In this document: positions 9,193 to 17,331 of the stretch, piece after piece
Layout: the number at the start of each line of letters is the position of its first letter
Position numbering within the stretch: the first letter of the stretch is position 1
DNA from: Micromonospora chokoriensis
GTDB lineage: Bacteria > Actinomycetota > Actinomycetes > Mycobacteriales > Micromonosporaceae
Assembly (NCBI RefSeq): GCF_000718555.1
Contig: NZ_JOAN01000007.1
Span: forward strand, 124,001-188,000
Length of the DNA: 64,000 bases
Direction of reading: 5' to 3'
Position numbers and translations under genes: made by a program
The notes under the pieces: model-generated
The model's database searches: none
Told to the model about the DNA's origin: nothing
The model's input: only the letters and a program-made list of their open reading frames with translations

Positions 9193-11187
9193 GTGCCCAA
9201 ACTCTCGCACTTGTGGCGTTCCACGGGACGACGTCGTACTCGGGCGGGGATGGTCGCACTCGCGATCGTCGCCGCGGTTCTGGGCGTGCCCACGACCAGC
9301 TCGGCTGCGGTGGTGCCGGTCCCGGAAACGGCGACCCTGGTGTCGGCGAACCCCGCCGACGTGACCCCACACGCGCGAGACGGTGAGACCCGTGCCTTCG
9401 CGCAGGTGGGCAACACGGTCTTCGTCGGCGGCAGCTTCACCCAGCTCCGGCAGACCGCCAGTTCCGCGTGGATCACGCAGCGCTACCTCTTCGCGTACGA
9501 CCGGACCACCGGCACCATGTCCACCACCTTCCTGCCGGTGCTCGACGGCGCGGTCAACACGCTCCTCGCCGGCCCGGGCGGCACGCTGATCGTCGGCGGC
9601 GCCTTCAAGAACGTCAACGGCGTCTCCCGGAAGAACCTGGTGGCGCTGAACCCGTCGACCGGCGCGATCATCGACAGCTGGGTCGGGCGCTCCGACGGCG
9701 GCACGGTCCGTGACCTCGCGCTGCACGGCAACTGGCTGTACGTGGCCGGGGCGTTCAACTGGCTCAACGGCACCGCGCACACCGGTCTCGGCCGGCTCAA
9801 CGCGACCACCGGCGCGATCGACCCGACCTTCAGCGTCGATGCCACCGTGGGGCGGCACAGCACCACGTCGTACGTCTGGGCCATCGACGTCGCGCCGGAC
9901 GGCAACACGCTTGTCGTCGGCGGCAACTTCACGCTCGTCAACGACCTGCCGCGCAACCAGATGGCGTTGGTGGATGTCTCCGCGACCCCCACGGTGCTCG
10001 ACTGGAGCACCGAGAAGTTCGTTCCGCCGTGCGCGGCGCCGACGACCTTCGTGCACTACGTGCAGGACGTGAAGTTCGGTGGCGACGGCAGTTGGTTCGT
10101 GGTCGGCACCAACGGTGGCGCCGGTTGGCCCACCGCGTACTGCGACGCCCTGGTCCGCTTCGAGACCGCCGCGCGGGGCAGCGGCCAGCTCGCCACCTGG
10201 GTCGACTTCACCGGCAACGACACCATCACCTCGCTCGAGGTGGCGGACAACGTGATCTACCTGGGCGGGCACTTCCGCTGGCTGAACAACCCCAACGCCA
10301 GCGACAACGCCGGCCCGGGCGCGATCGACCGGCTCGGCATCGCCGCCGTCACCCCGGCGACCGGCATGCCGGTGAACTGGAACCCGCGCCGCAGCGGCAG
10401 CGCCTCGATGCCCTCGGGCACCAGCAACTGGGGTTCGGCGGTGCCGGTGCTGTGGCGCGGCTCGGACGGCCTCTACTTCGGGCACAACTCCGACGGCATG
10501 GGCGAGGAGTACCACGGCCGGCTCGGCATGTTCCCGCTCGCCGGCGGACGCACCTTCACCGCGAAGAACCCGCCGTCGGCCACCACCGGAAACCTCTACG
10601 TGGGCACCGCGTCGGGCACGGTGGCGAAGGTGCCGTTCGACGGCGCCGCGCTGGGCACCCCGGCCACGGTCAGCCAGCCCGCCTACACGGCGGCCGGCGC
10701 GACCTGGCGGGTGGACGACCGGATTTACTGGTCGCACACGGTGGCCGGCACGCCCACCGGCAGCCGGATCGACGTCTCGCTCTTCAACGGAGGCGCGATC
10801 GGCTCGCCGTGGGAGGCTTCCGGCTACAACGACTGGTACAACCCGGCGGCGTTGACCGGCGCCTTCTATCTCGACGGCCGGCTCTACTACACCCGTACCG
10901 GGGCCAACAGCCTCTACTACCGCTACTTCGAGATCGATGGCAACTACCTCGGCGCCACCGAGTTCGCCCTGCCGACCACAGGCGTGACGTGGTCCGCGGT
11001 GCGCGGCATGGCCTGGGTGGGCGGTCGGATCGTCTACGGTTCCACCGACGGGGCGCTGCGCAGCGTGCCGTTCGACCCGACGTCCGCGCCGAGCGCGGTG
11101 GTCAATGGCACCACGGCGACCGTCATCAGCACCGCGACGCCCGAGTTGTCCTGGTCCACGCCATCGATATTCTTCTCCGTACAGTAA
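9193..11187 (+). CDS. Secreted beta-propeller protein with delta-60/DUF5122-like repeats
   Basis: 664 residues from GTG 9193, chosen because GGAGGCGA lies just upstream and the product then begins with a normal signal peptide (basic n-region, VALAIVAAVLGVP h-region, cleavage near SSAA). The mature protein repeats a blade signature of the VxVGGxF type (VFVGGSFTQL, LIVGGAFKNV, LYVAGAFNWL, LVVGGNFTLV, IYLGGHFRWL), each followed by L(A)LN or DVS-type strands, as in DUF5122 propellers. The C-terminal third lacks clear repeats and is rich in Trp/Tyr/Gly. There is no sortase or GPI-like anchor. Role unknown; a secreted glycan-binding or scaffold role is inference from context. Confidence 0.7.
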   Translation: MPKLSHLWRSTGRRRTRAGMVALAIVAAVLGVPTTSSAAVVPVPETATLVSANPADVTPHARDGETRAFAQVGNTVFVGGSFTQLRQTASSAWITQRYLFAYDRTTGTMSTTFLPVLDGAVNTLLAGPGGTLIVGGAFKNVNGVSRKNLVALNPSTGAIIDSWVGRSDGGTVRDLALHGNWLYVAGAFNWLNGTAHTGLGRLNATTGAIDPTFSVDATVGRHSTTSYVWAIDVAPDGNTLVVGGNFTLVNDLPRNQMALVDVSATPTVLDWSTEKFVPPCAAPTTFVHYVQDVKFGGDGSWFVVGTNGGAGWPTAYCDALVRFETAARGSGQLATWVDFTGNDTITSLEVADNVIYLGGHFRWLNNPNASDNAGPGAIDRLGIAAVTPATGMPVNWNPRRSGSASMPSGTSNWGSAVPVLWRGSDGLYFGHNSDGMGEEYHGRLGMFPLAGGRTFTAKNPPSATTGNLYVGTASGTVAKVPFDGAALGTPATVSQPAYTAAGATWRVDDRIYWSHTVAGTPTGSRIDVSLFNGGAIGSPWEASGYNDWYNPAALTGAFYLDGRLYYTRTGANSLYYRYFEIDGNYLGATEFALPTTGVTWSAVRGMAWVGGRIVYGSTDGALRSVPFDPTSAPSAVVNGTTATVISTATPELSWSTPSIFFSVQ

Positions 11188-11282
11188 GGGTCAACCGTTC
11201 GTAACGGAGCATCGGTAGATTGTTCACGTTGGGCCGGTGGCGGGCACCACCGCCGCCGGCCCCGCGACGTGGGGGAGGGTCG

Positions 11283-11834
11283 TTGCTCGGCGCCGCTGGT
11301 ATCCGAACGAGACGCGCGGTGCGTCTGGTCTTCGCGGTCAAACGCGGCTGGTACAAGCTCCGCTACCGAGGGTTGACCCTCGGTCAGGACGTGGAGATCC
11401 GTGGCCGGATCCGGCTGCGGCGGGGCGTACGGGTGACCATCGGTGACCGCACCAGGTTGAACAAGCTCGTCCGCTTCGCGGGCCCCGGCGAGGTACGCGT
11501 CGGTGCCGACTGTCTGCTCAATGCCACCTGGATCGGCACCTGGACGTCGGTGACAGTGGGGGACCGGTGCCTCCTGTCGGACTGCGAGCTGCTCGACAAC
11601 GACTTCCACAACCTGCCCCCGGAGCAGCGGCACGCGCCGCCCGGCCCGCTCACCCGTGCCCCGATCGTCCTTGAGGACAACGTCTGGGTCGGTGCGCACG
11701 CCCTGGTTCTGAAGGGCGTGCGGGTCGGCCGGGACAGCGTCGTCGGCGCGGCGACGGTGGTCCGCACGGACGTACCACCCGGCGTCGTGGTCGTCGGCAA
11801 TCCTCAACAGACGGTGAAGAAGTTCCATGACTGA
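11283..11834 (+). CDS. Left-handed beta-helix (hexapeptide) O-acyltransferase
   Basis: 183 residues from TTG 11283, which has GGGGGAGGG 3-12 bases upstream; an alternative TTG at 11220 would add 21 Pro/Arg-rich residues that look non-coding. Hexapeptide turns typical of the LbH fold run through the protein (VEIRGRIRLRRGVRVTIGDR, VRVGADCLLN, VTVGDRCLLSDC) and end with the usual acyltransferase tail (VWVGAHALVLKGVRVGRDSVVGAATVV, then GNPQ). It probably O-acetylates a sugar, as in capsule and exopolysaccharide loci. It overlaps the downstream Wzz-like gene by 8 bases and opens the tight gene string running to 18590. Confidence 0.85.
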   Translation: MLGAAGIRTRRAVRLVFAVKRGWYKLRYRGLTLGQDVEIRGRIRLRRGVRVTIGDRTRLNKLVRFAGPGEVRVGADCLLNATWIGTWTSVTVGDRCLLSDCELLDNDFHNLPPEQRHAPPGPLTRAPIVLEDNVWVGAHALVLKGVRVGRDSVVGAATVVRTDVPPGVVVVGNPQQTVKKFHD

Positions 11835-13425
11835 TGCAGCGCCCGGCCCCTGGCCCACGGACGGTCCGTCCTCCGGCACCCCCCGTGCGGTGACATTGAC
11901 CGATCTGCTGCGGGTGCCGCTGCACCGGCTGCGGTTGGTGGCGGCGGTGGCCATGGTCGGTCTGCTCGCCGCGCTCAGCTACGTGCTGCTGGTGCCGGCG
12001 GCGATGACCGCGAGCGCCGTGGTCGCGGTCCGGCCGGTGGTGACCGACGCCTTCACCCCCAGCGGCGCGGGCGCCGACCGCGCGGTCAACATGAACGTGG
12101 AGAGCGGCATCGCCACCGGCACCGAGGTGGTGCAGCGGCTCGCCGACTCGGCCGGCGGTGACCCGCGGGACATCCGCGACGCGCTCGAGGTCGAGGTGCC
12201 CACCGGTGGGCAGATCCTGCGTTTCACCTACCAGGCGCGCGACGCGCACCGGGCCGTGCAGAGCGCCAACCTGGCCGCCGAGGCCTACCTGAGCGTACGA
12301 CGGACCATGTACGAGCAGCAGCGCGCCGAGATGCTGCGCTCCTACGACGCCAGCATCACCAAAGTCGTCGGTCAGCAGACCGCCTTGCAGAAACGGGCGA
12401 ACACCGCCCAGGACACCGCTGCCGGCGACGCGCTGGTGGCGGAGCTGGCTGGGATCAACAACCAGCTCACCCAGCTCAACGCCGCGCGTACCGAGATCGC
12501 GGCGGTCGACGTCAACCCCGGCTGGGTCACCCAGAGCGCCGAGAAGGCGCTTGTCACCTCCGCCGGGCACCGGCCGCTCTACCTGGTCGCCGGCCTGCTC
12601 GGCGGCGCGCTGATCGGCATCGTGCTGGCGTACCTCTGGGAGTCGACCGACCGGCGGGTCCGCTCGGTCGCCGACGGCCGGGACGCCTCCGGCCTTGCGC
12701 TGCTCGGCACGGTGCGCCGGCCGGCGTTGCGCGGTAGCCCCCGGGCGGTCGACGCCGACATCCGGTACGTGGCGATGGCGGTCGCCGAGCGGGTCCGTCA
12801 GCCGGCCCGGGTGGCGCTGGTCACCGCCCGGGAGGATGCCACCGCGCTCACCGCCGGGCTCGCTGTGGCACTCGCCGTCGACGGCCGGGAGGTCTTCGTC
12901 GCCGACGACAGCGGACGGATCGAGCGGCTGCGCGCCACCGTGCTCGCCGACCGGGGCCGGCTGCCCATCGACCCGTCCCGGCCGCTGGTGCCCAAGCCCC
13001 GCCCGGCCGGCAGCACACCGGTAGCCGGTGCCGCCACGGAGAGCACGCCCGCCCGCCGACCCTCCCCGCACCCGCCGGGCGCCCGCCCGTCCACCGACCC
13101 GGACGCCACGCTGACGCTGCCCCGGGTGGCCTCCGCCCGCCCGGAGAACGGCCGGGTCGTCGCCCCGGACGAGGTGGCCGTGGGCGTGGGCACCGTCCGC
13201 TTCGGCACCTGGCGGCAGGGCGCGGACCACGGCCTGGTGCTGTTCAACGCCCCACCGGCGGAGTCCGACGAGCGCGGCGTCGCGGTGGCCCGGCAGGGCA
13301 GTGCGGTGGTGGTCGTCGAGCGGGACCGCACCCGGCAGAGCGACCTGCGACGCCTGGTGGAGCGGCTGCGCGCCGCCGGGGTCACCCCGCTGGGCTTCGT
13401 GCTCACGCGCAACGGCCGGGCCTGA
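11827..13425 (+). CDS. Wzz/Wzc-like polysaccharide co-polymerase with degenerate BY-kinase domain
   Basis: 532 residues. Two membrane segments (about 38-58 and 248-270) flank an extracellular helical domain, the Wzz chain-length layout. The second is followed by a cytoplasmic region built like a bacterial tyrosine autokinase (CpsD/Wzc), but the Walker A loop expected after VALVTA reads REDATALTAG with no GxGKT. The Walker B region (HGLVLFNAPP) has lost its Asp. A Pro/Thr/Ala-rich insert (about 390-425) splits the domain and there is no Tyr cluster at the C-terminus. It is therefore likely a structural regulator of chain length or export without kinase activity (inference). The polymerase gene begins 2 bases downstream. 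Confidence 0.8.
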   Translation: MTDAAPGPWPTDGPSSGTPRAVTLTDLLRVPLHRLRLVAAVAMVGLLAALSYVLLVPAAMTASAVVAVRPVVTDAFTPSGAGADRAVNMNVESGIATGTEVVQRLADSAGGDPRDIRDALEVEVPTGGQILRFTYQARDAHRAVQSANLAAEAYLSVRRTMYEQQRAEMLRSYDASITKVVGQQTALQKRANTAQDTAAGDALVAELAGINNQLTQLNAARTEIAAVDVNPGWVTQSAEKALVTSAGHRPLYLVAGLLGGALIGIVLAYLWESTDRRVRSVADGRDASGLALLGTVRRPALRGSPRAVDADIRYVAMAVAERVRQPARVALVTAREDATALTAGLAVALAVDGREVFVADDSGRIERLRATVLADRGRLPIDPSRPLVPKPRPAGSTPVAGAATESTPARRPSPHPPGARPSTDPDATLTLPRVASARPENGRVVAPDEVAVGVGTVRFGTWRQGADHGLVLFNAPPAESDERGVAVARQGSAVVVVERDRTRQSDLRRLVERLRAAGVTPLGFVLTRNGRA

Positions 13426-13427
13426 GC

Positions 13428-14786
13428 GTGTCGGTCACCCGGGCCCCGGCGACCGAACCGCCGCCCGGGGCGGTTCCGGAGGCGGTCGCGCCGGTGCCGC
13501 CGCCCGCGCCGCCGCTGCTGCCGCTCTGGCCGTTGTCGATGATGTTCGGTTTGGTGCCGCTGTGGTGGGCGCTCGGTGCGTTCTACCTCGGCTGGCCGCT
13601 GCTGGGTGCGTTGCTGCTCGCGCTGCTGCTCACCCGAGGGCGGGTGCCGCTGCCGCCGGCGGCTGGCATCTGGCTGCTGTTCCTCGCCATCGTGGTGGTC
13701 AGTGCCACCCGGCTGTCGTCGCCCGCCTCGCTGCTCACGTTCGCGCTGCGTCTGGCCTTCTACCTGACCGCGCTGGTGGTCGGGGTCTACGTCTACGCCG
13801 CCGCCCGGGAACGCGCCAGCCTGGTGGCGGTGCTCACCCCGCTCTGCGCGTTCTGGTTCGGGTTGGTGGCGCTGGGCTGGCTGGGGGTGCTGGCGCCCCG
13901 GCTGGCCATGACGACCCCGATGGAGGTGCTGCTGCCCGGCGGGGTGGCGGGCACCCCGTTCATCCAGGACATGGTGCACCTCACCACCGCCGAATACAGC
14001 GCCCGATCGCTCAACCCGATCTATCGACCGGCCGCGCCGTTCGCGTACACCAACAACTACGGCAGCGCGTACGCCATGACCCTGCCCTGCGTGGTGGCCT
14101 TCGCGATGCTGCGCCGGCAGGGGCTGCTGCGCTGGGCGCTGCTGGCGTCGCTGCCGCTGTCGCTGGCGCCGGCGTTCCTCACCCTCAACCGGGCGATGTT
14201 CCTCAGCCTCGGCGCCGGGCTGGCGGTGCTCGGGGTGCGGGCCAGCCTGCGCGGCAACATCCGGGTGGCCGCGTCCATCGTCGGGGTGGTGGTGATCGGC
14301 GGGCTGGCCACGCTGTTCATTCCGATCACCGAGCTGATCAGCAGACGGGTCGACTCCAGCGACACCAACACCGATCGGCTCTCGCTCTACACCGAGGTGA
14401 TCCGCCGGGTGCAGGAGTCCCCGTGGTTGGGCTACGGCGCTCCGGTGAACGTCGACACCGTGTCGGCGGCCGCGCCGATCGGCACCCAGGGTCAGCTGTG
14501 GATGGTGCTGTTCAGCCATGGCGTACCCGCGCTCATCTGTTTCCTGGCGTGGTTCGTCGCCGCCGCGGTGATCTGCGCGCGGGCGACCTCGGCGGCCGGG
14601 CAGTGGCTGGCGGTGGTGCCGGTGGTGTGCCTCGTGCAGATCCCGTTCTACGGCATGGCCAACCAGAACCTGGCGGTCGCGTTCTTCGCGGTCGCCTTCG
14701 CGATGGCGCTGAGCGAACGCGAACGGCTGACCCGGTTGGCTGGCTCGCAGCCGCCGGCCGCGCGGAACACGCCGGTGCCCGCATGA
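13428..14786 (+). CDS. O-antigen ligase/polymerase-like (Wzy-type) membrane protein
   Basis: 452 residues from a GTG start. About ten to twelve hydrophobic segments, with a large periplasmic-type loop in the middle (about 165-205, around MVHLTTAEYSARSLNP) and a cluster RxxxxSWLGYGAP after it. This topology is that of the O-antigen ligase/Wzy superfamily, which polymerises or transfers lipid-linked glycans outside the membrane. Primary sequence is not diagnostic, so polymerase versus ligase is unresolved; with a Wzx and a Wzz-like protein on either side, a polymerase is the more economical reading. It overlaps the flippase start by 4 bases. Confidence 0.75.
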   Translation: MSVTRAPATEPPPGAVPEAVAPVPPPAPPLLPLWPLSMMFGLVPLWWALGAFYLGWPLLGALLLALLLTRGRVPLPPAAGIWLLFLAIVVVSATRLSSPASLLTFALRLAFYLTALVVGVYVYAAARERASLVAVLTPLCAFWFGLVALGWLGVLAPRLAMTTPMEVLLPGGVAGTPFIQDMVHLTTAEYSARSLNPIYRPAAPFAYTNNYGSAYAMTLPCVVAFAMLRRQGLLRWALLASLPLSLAPAFLTLNRAMFLSLGAGLAVLGVRASLRGNIRVAASIVGVVVIGGLATLFIPITELISRRVDSSDTNTDRLSLYTEVIRRVQESPWLGYGAPVNVDTVSAAAPIGTQGQLWMVLFSHGVPALICFLAWFVAAAVICARATSAAGQWLAVVPVVCLVQIPFYGMANQNLAVAFFAVAFAMALSERERLTRLAGSQPPAARNTPVPA

Positions 14787-16420
14787 CCGCCGCGACCCGA
14801 CCGCCGGCCGGCGCGGACCCAGGCGGTCCGACGCCCGCCGCCGCGGACGGCCCGGCAACGCCGTCGCCGACCGGGGACGCCGGCTCGGCCGAGACCCGAC
14901 GCAGCGCGCGCAGCGGCGTGGCCGGGCTGCTCGGCGCGGCCACCAGCGGGCTGTTCGGGTTCGTGCTGGCCGTCGTCATCACCCGGGGGTACGGCCCGGC
15001 CGGCGCGGGTGCGTTCTTCGCCGCGATCGGGGTCGTCACCGTGGCGACCGCGATCTGCACGCTCGGCGCGGAGACCGGTCTGATGTGGGCGCTGCCCCGC
15101 CGCACTGTCGGCGTGCGTGGTGACGCGGCCCGGGTGCTCCCGGTGGCGCTGATCCCGCCGCTGCTGACCGGGCTCCTGGTCGCCGGGGCGGGTGTGCTGG
15201 CCGCCGACGCGCTCGCGCCTCGGCTGCTGCGCGGTTCCGGCGCGAGCGGCGACGCGTTGCTGACCGTCACGTTCGCCGCGGTCCCGGTGGTGGTCGCGAT
15301 GACCCTGCTGCTGGCCGCGCTGCGCTGCGTGCGGCCCATCCGGGCGTACGTCGGGGTGCAGTTCCTGCTGTTGCCGGTCGCCCGCCCGGTGCTGGTCGGC
15401 GCCGCCGCGCTGGCCGGTGGTGGCCTGCTCGCCGGCATGACCGGCTGGTTGGTGCCGGCGGCTCTGGCGTTGCTGGCCTGCCTCACCCTCGTCGCCGGTC
15501 CGCTCGGGCTGGGCCGGGGAGCGACGCTGCGTCCGCACCGCGCCGACTGGTCGACGTTCTGGCGCTTCGCGCTGCCCCGGGCCGCCTCGGCGGCCATCGA
15601 CGCCGGCAGCATGTGGGTGGGGGTGCTGCTCACCTCGGTGCTGGCCGGGCCGGCGGACGCTGGCGTGTTCGGCGCTGTCGGCCGGTACGTGCTGGCCGGC
15701 CAGTTGGCCATGCAGGGGCTGCGGGTGGCGGTGTCGCCGCAGCTGTCCCGGCTGCTCGGGCGGGGCGAGCGGGCCGCGGCGGCGGCCGTGCACCGGCAGT
15801 TGACCACCTGGGGGCTGGTGCTGTCCTGGCCGGTGTACCTCCTGCTGGCGGTCTTCGCGCTGGCCTTCCTCCAACTGTTCGGGCCGGAGTTCACCGAAGG
15901 TGTGCCGGCGATGACGGTGCTCGCGCTGGCGATGCTTGTCAACACCGGGGTGGGCAACGTGCAGAGCCTGCTCCTGATGGGTGGGCGCAGCGGGCTGCAT
16001 CTGGTGGCGACAGTCGCCGGGTTGACGGTGACCGTCTCGCTGGGTCTCTGGCTGATCCCCCGTTACGGCGCGACGGGCGCGGCGGTGGCCTGGGCTGCCG
16101 GCATCGCCACCGAGAACCTCACCGCCGCCGTGTTCGCCCGGTCGGTGGTCCGGGAGCCGTTGTTCGACGCCGCGATGGCGCGTGCCGCGGCGGCCACGGT
16201 CGCCGGTGTGGGCCTGGCCGCCGGCGCCGGTGTGCTGGTGGGCGGTCGGGGCCTGCCCGGCCTCGCGGTGACGCTGGCGGTGCTGCTGGCCGGCTGCGTC
16301 GGCATGTTGACGTTGCCCCGGGTGCGCGCCGGCATCCGGGGGACCATGAGGCAGATCCGTGGAGGGGACGACGCGGCCGCGGCCGCCGAGCCCACCTCGG
16401 CATCGACGAGAGGCAGGTGA
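14783..16420 (+). CDS. Wzx-type polysaccharide flippase (MOP/MATE superfamily)
   Basis: 545 residues. A disordered Pro/Ala-rich N-terminus (about 1-45) is followed by about fourteen hydrophobic segments from GVAGLLGAATSGLFGFVLAV onward, the number expected for MOP-family lipid-linked oligosaccharide flippases, and a short polar tail. It is predicted to move undecaprenyl-linked repeat units across the membrane for the neighbouring polymerase. The ATG overlaps the polymerase stop (ATGA). No frame disruption was seen. Confidence 0.85.
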   Translation: MTAATRPPAGADPGGPTPAAADGPATPSPTGDAGSAETRRSARSGVAGLLGAATSGLFGFVLAVVITRGYGPAGAGAFFAAIGVVTVATAICTLGAETGLMWALPRRTVGVRGDAARVLPVALIPPLLTGLLVAGAGVLAADALAPRLLRGSGASGDALLTVTFAAVPVVVAMTLLLAALRCVRPIRAYVGVQFLLLPVARPVLVGAAALAGGGLLAGMTGWLVPAALALLACLTLVAGPLGLGRGATLRPHRADWSTFWRFALPRAASAAIDAGSMWVGVLLTSVLAGPADAGVFGAVGRYVLAGQLAMQGLRVAVSPQLSRLLGRGERAAAAAVHRQLTTWGLVLSWPVYLLLAVFALAFLQLFGPEFTEGVPAMTVLALAMLVNTGVGNVQSLLLMGGRSGLHLVATVAGLTVTVSLGLWLIPRYGATGAAVAWAAGIATENLTAAVFARSVVREPLFDAAMARAAAATVAGVGLAAGAGVLVGGRGLPGLAVTLAVLLAGCVGMLTLPRVRAGIRGTMRQIRGGDDAAAAAEPTSASTRGR

Positions 16421-16428
16421 GGTCCGTC

Positions 16429-17331
16429 GTGGCGTCCATCCGTGACCGGGTCAAGCAGTTGGTCCCGACCCAGGTGACCACCCGGGTGAAGGAGTCGCTT
16501 GTCGACTATGGCGTTCGCACCAGTGACCGCCGCCCGCTTCCGGACTTCCTCATCATCGGCACCAAACGGGGTGGCACCACCTCCCTGTGGAACTACCTCA
16601 TCCAGCACCCGTTGGTGCCCCGGCTCTTTCCCGCGTGGAACACCAAGTCGGCGCACTACTTCGAGGAGCACTGGGGTCGCGGCGAATCCTGGTACCGCTC
16701 GCATTTCCCGACCGAGCGGCACCGTGAGGCCCTGGCCAAGCGGCACGGCGGGCCGGTCCGGGTCGGTGAGGCCGCCCCGCTGTACATGTTCCACCCGCTC
16801 GCCGCACAGCGGGTCGCAGCGCTGATGCCGACGGTGAAGTTGATCGTGCTGCTGCGCGACCCGGTGGAGCGGGCGTACTCGCACTGGAAGGAACGCCGCA
16901 CCCACGGCATCGAACCACTGGACTTCGCCGCCGCGCTGGCCGCCGAGCCGGAGCGCACGGTGGGGGAGCGGGAGCGGTTGATCGCCGAGCCGGAGTCGTT
17001 CAGCGAGCCGTACGACTGGTACACGTACCGGGCCCGGGGGCGCTATCTGGAGCACCTGGAGCCGTGGCTGGAGCGCTTCGACTCCGAGCAGATCCTCTTC
17101 CTGCCCAGCGAGGATCTGTACCGCGACTCGCGGGCGACCTACCGGCGCACGCTCGACTTCCTTGGTCTGCCGGCGTACGACCTGCCCGACTTCAAGGTCT
17201 ACAACGATCGCCGTTCGGCGCCGCTGGAGCCGGCGGTGCGCGCTGAGCTGACCGACTACTACCGGCCGTACAACGACGCGTTGCGCCAGCGGCTCGGGCT
17301 GGACTTCGACTGGGCGGACCGGGCGGCGTGA
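16429..17331 (+). CDS. PAPS-dependent carbohydrate sulfotransferase
   Basis: About 300 residues. The PAPS 5'-phosphosulfate loop is TKRGGTTSLWNYL (from about residue 45) and the 3'-phosphate motif is LRDPVERAYSHWKE (R143), both intact, as in the Sulfotransfer_1/heparan-type families. It would transfer sulfate to a hydroxyl of a glycan precursor in the cytoplasm or at the membrane. GTG 16429 is chosen because AGGTGAGG precedes it; GTG 16417, overlapping the flippase stop, would add four residues and is also possible. It sits between the flippase and an APH-fold kinase gene and overlaps the latter by 4 bases. No PAPS synthesis genes are in the window. Confidence 0.88.
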   Translation: MASIRDRVKQLVPTQVTTRVKESLVDYGVRTSDRRPLPDFLIIGTKRGGTTSLWNYLIQHPLVPRLFPAWNTKSAHYFEEHWGRGESWYRSHFPTERHREALAKRHGGPVRVGEAAPLYMFHPLAAQRVAALMPTVKLIVLLRDPVERAYSHWKERRTHGIEPLDFAAALAAEPERTVGERERLIAEPESFSEPYDWYTYRARGRYLEHLEPWLERFDSEQILFLPSEDLYRDSRATYRRTLDFLGLPAYDLPDFKVYNDRRSAPLEPAVRAELTDYYRPYNDALRQRLGLDFDWADRAA

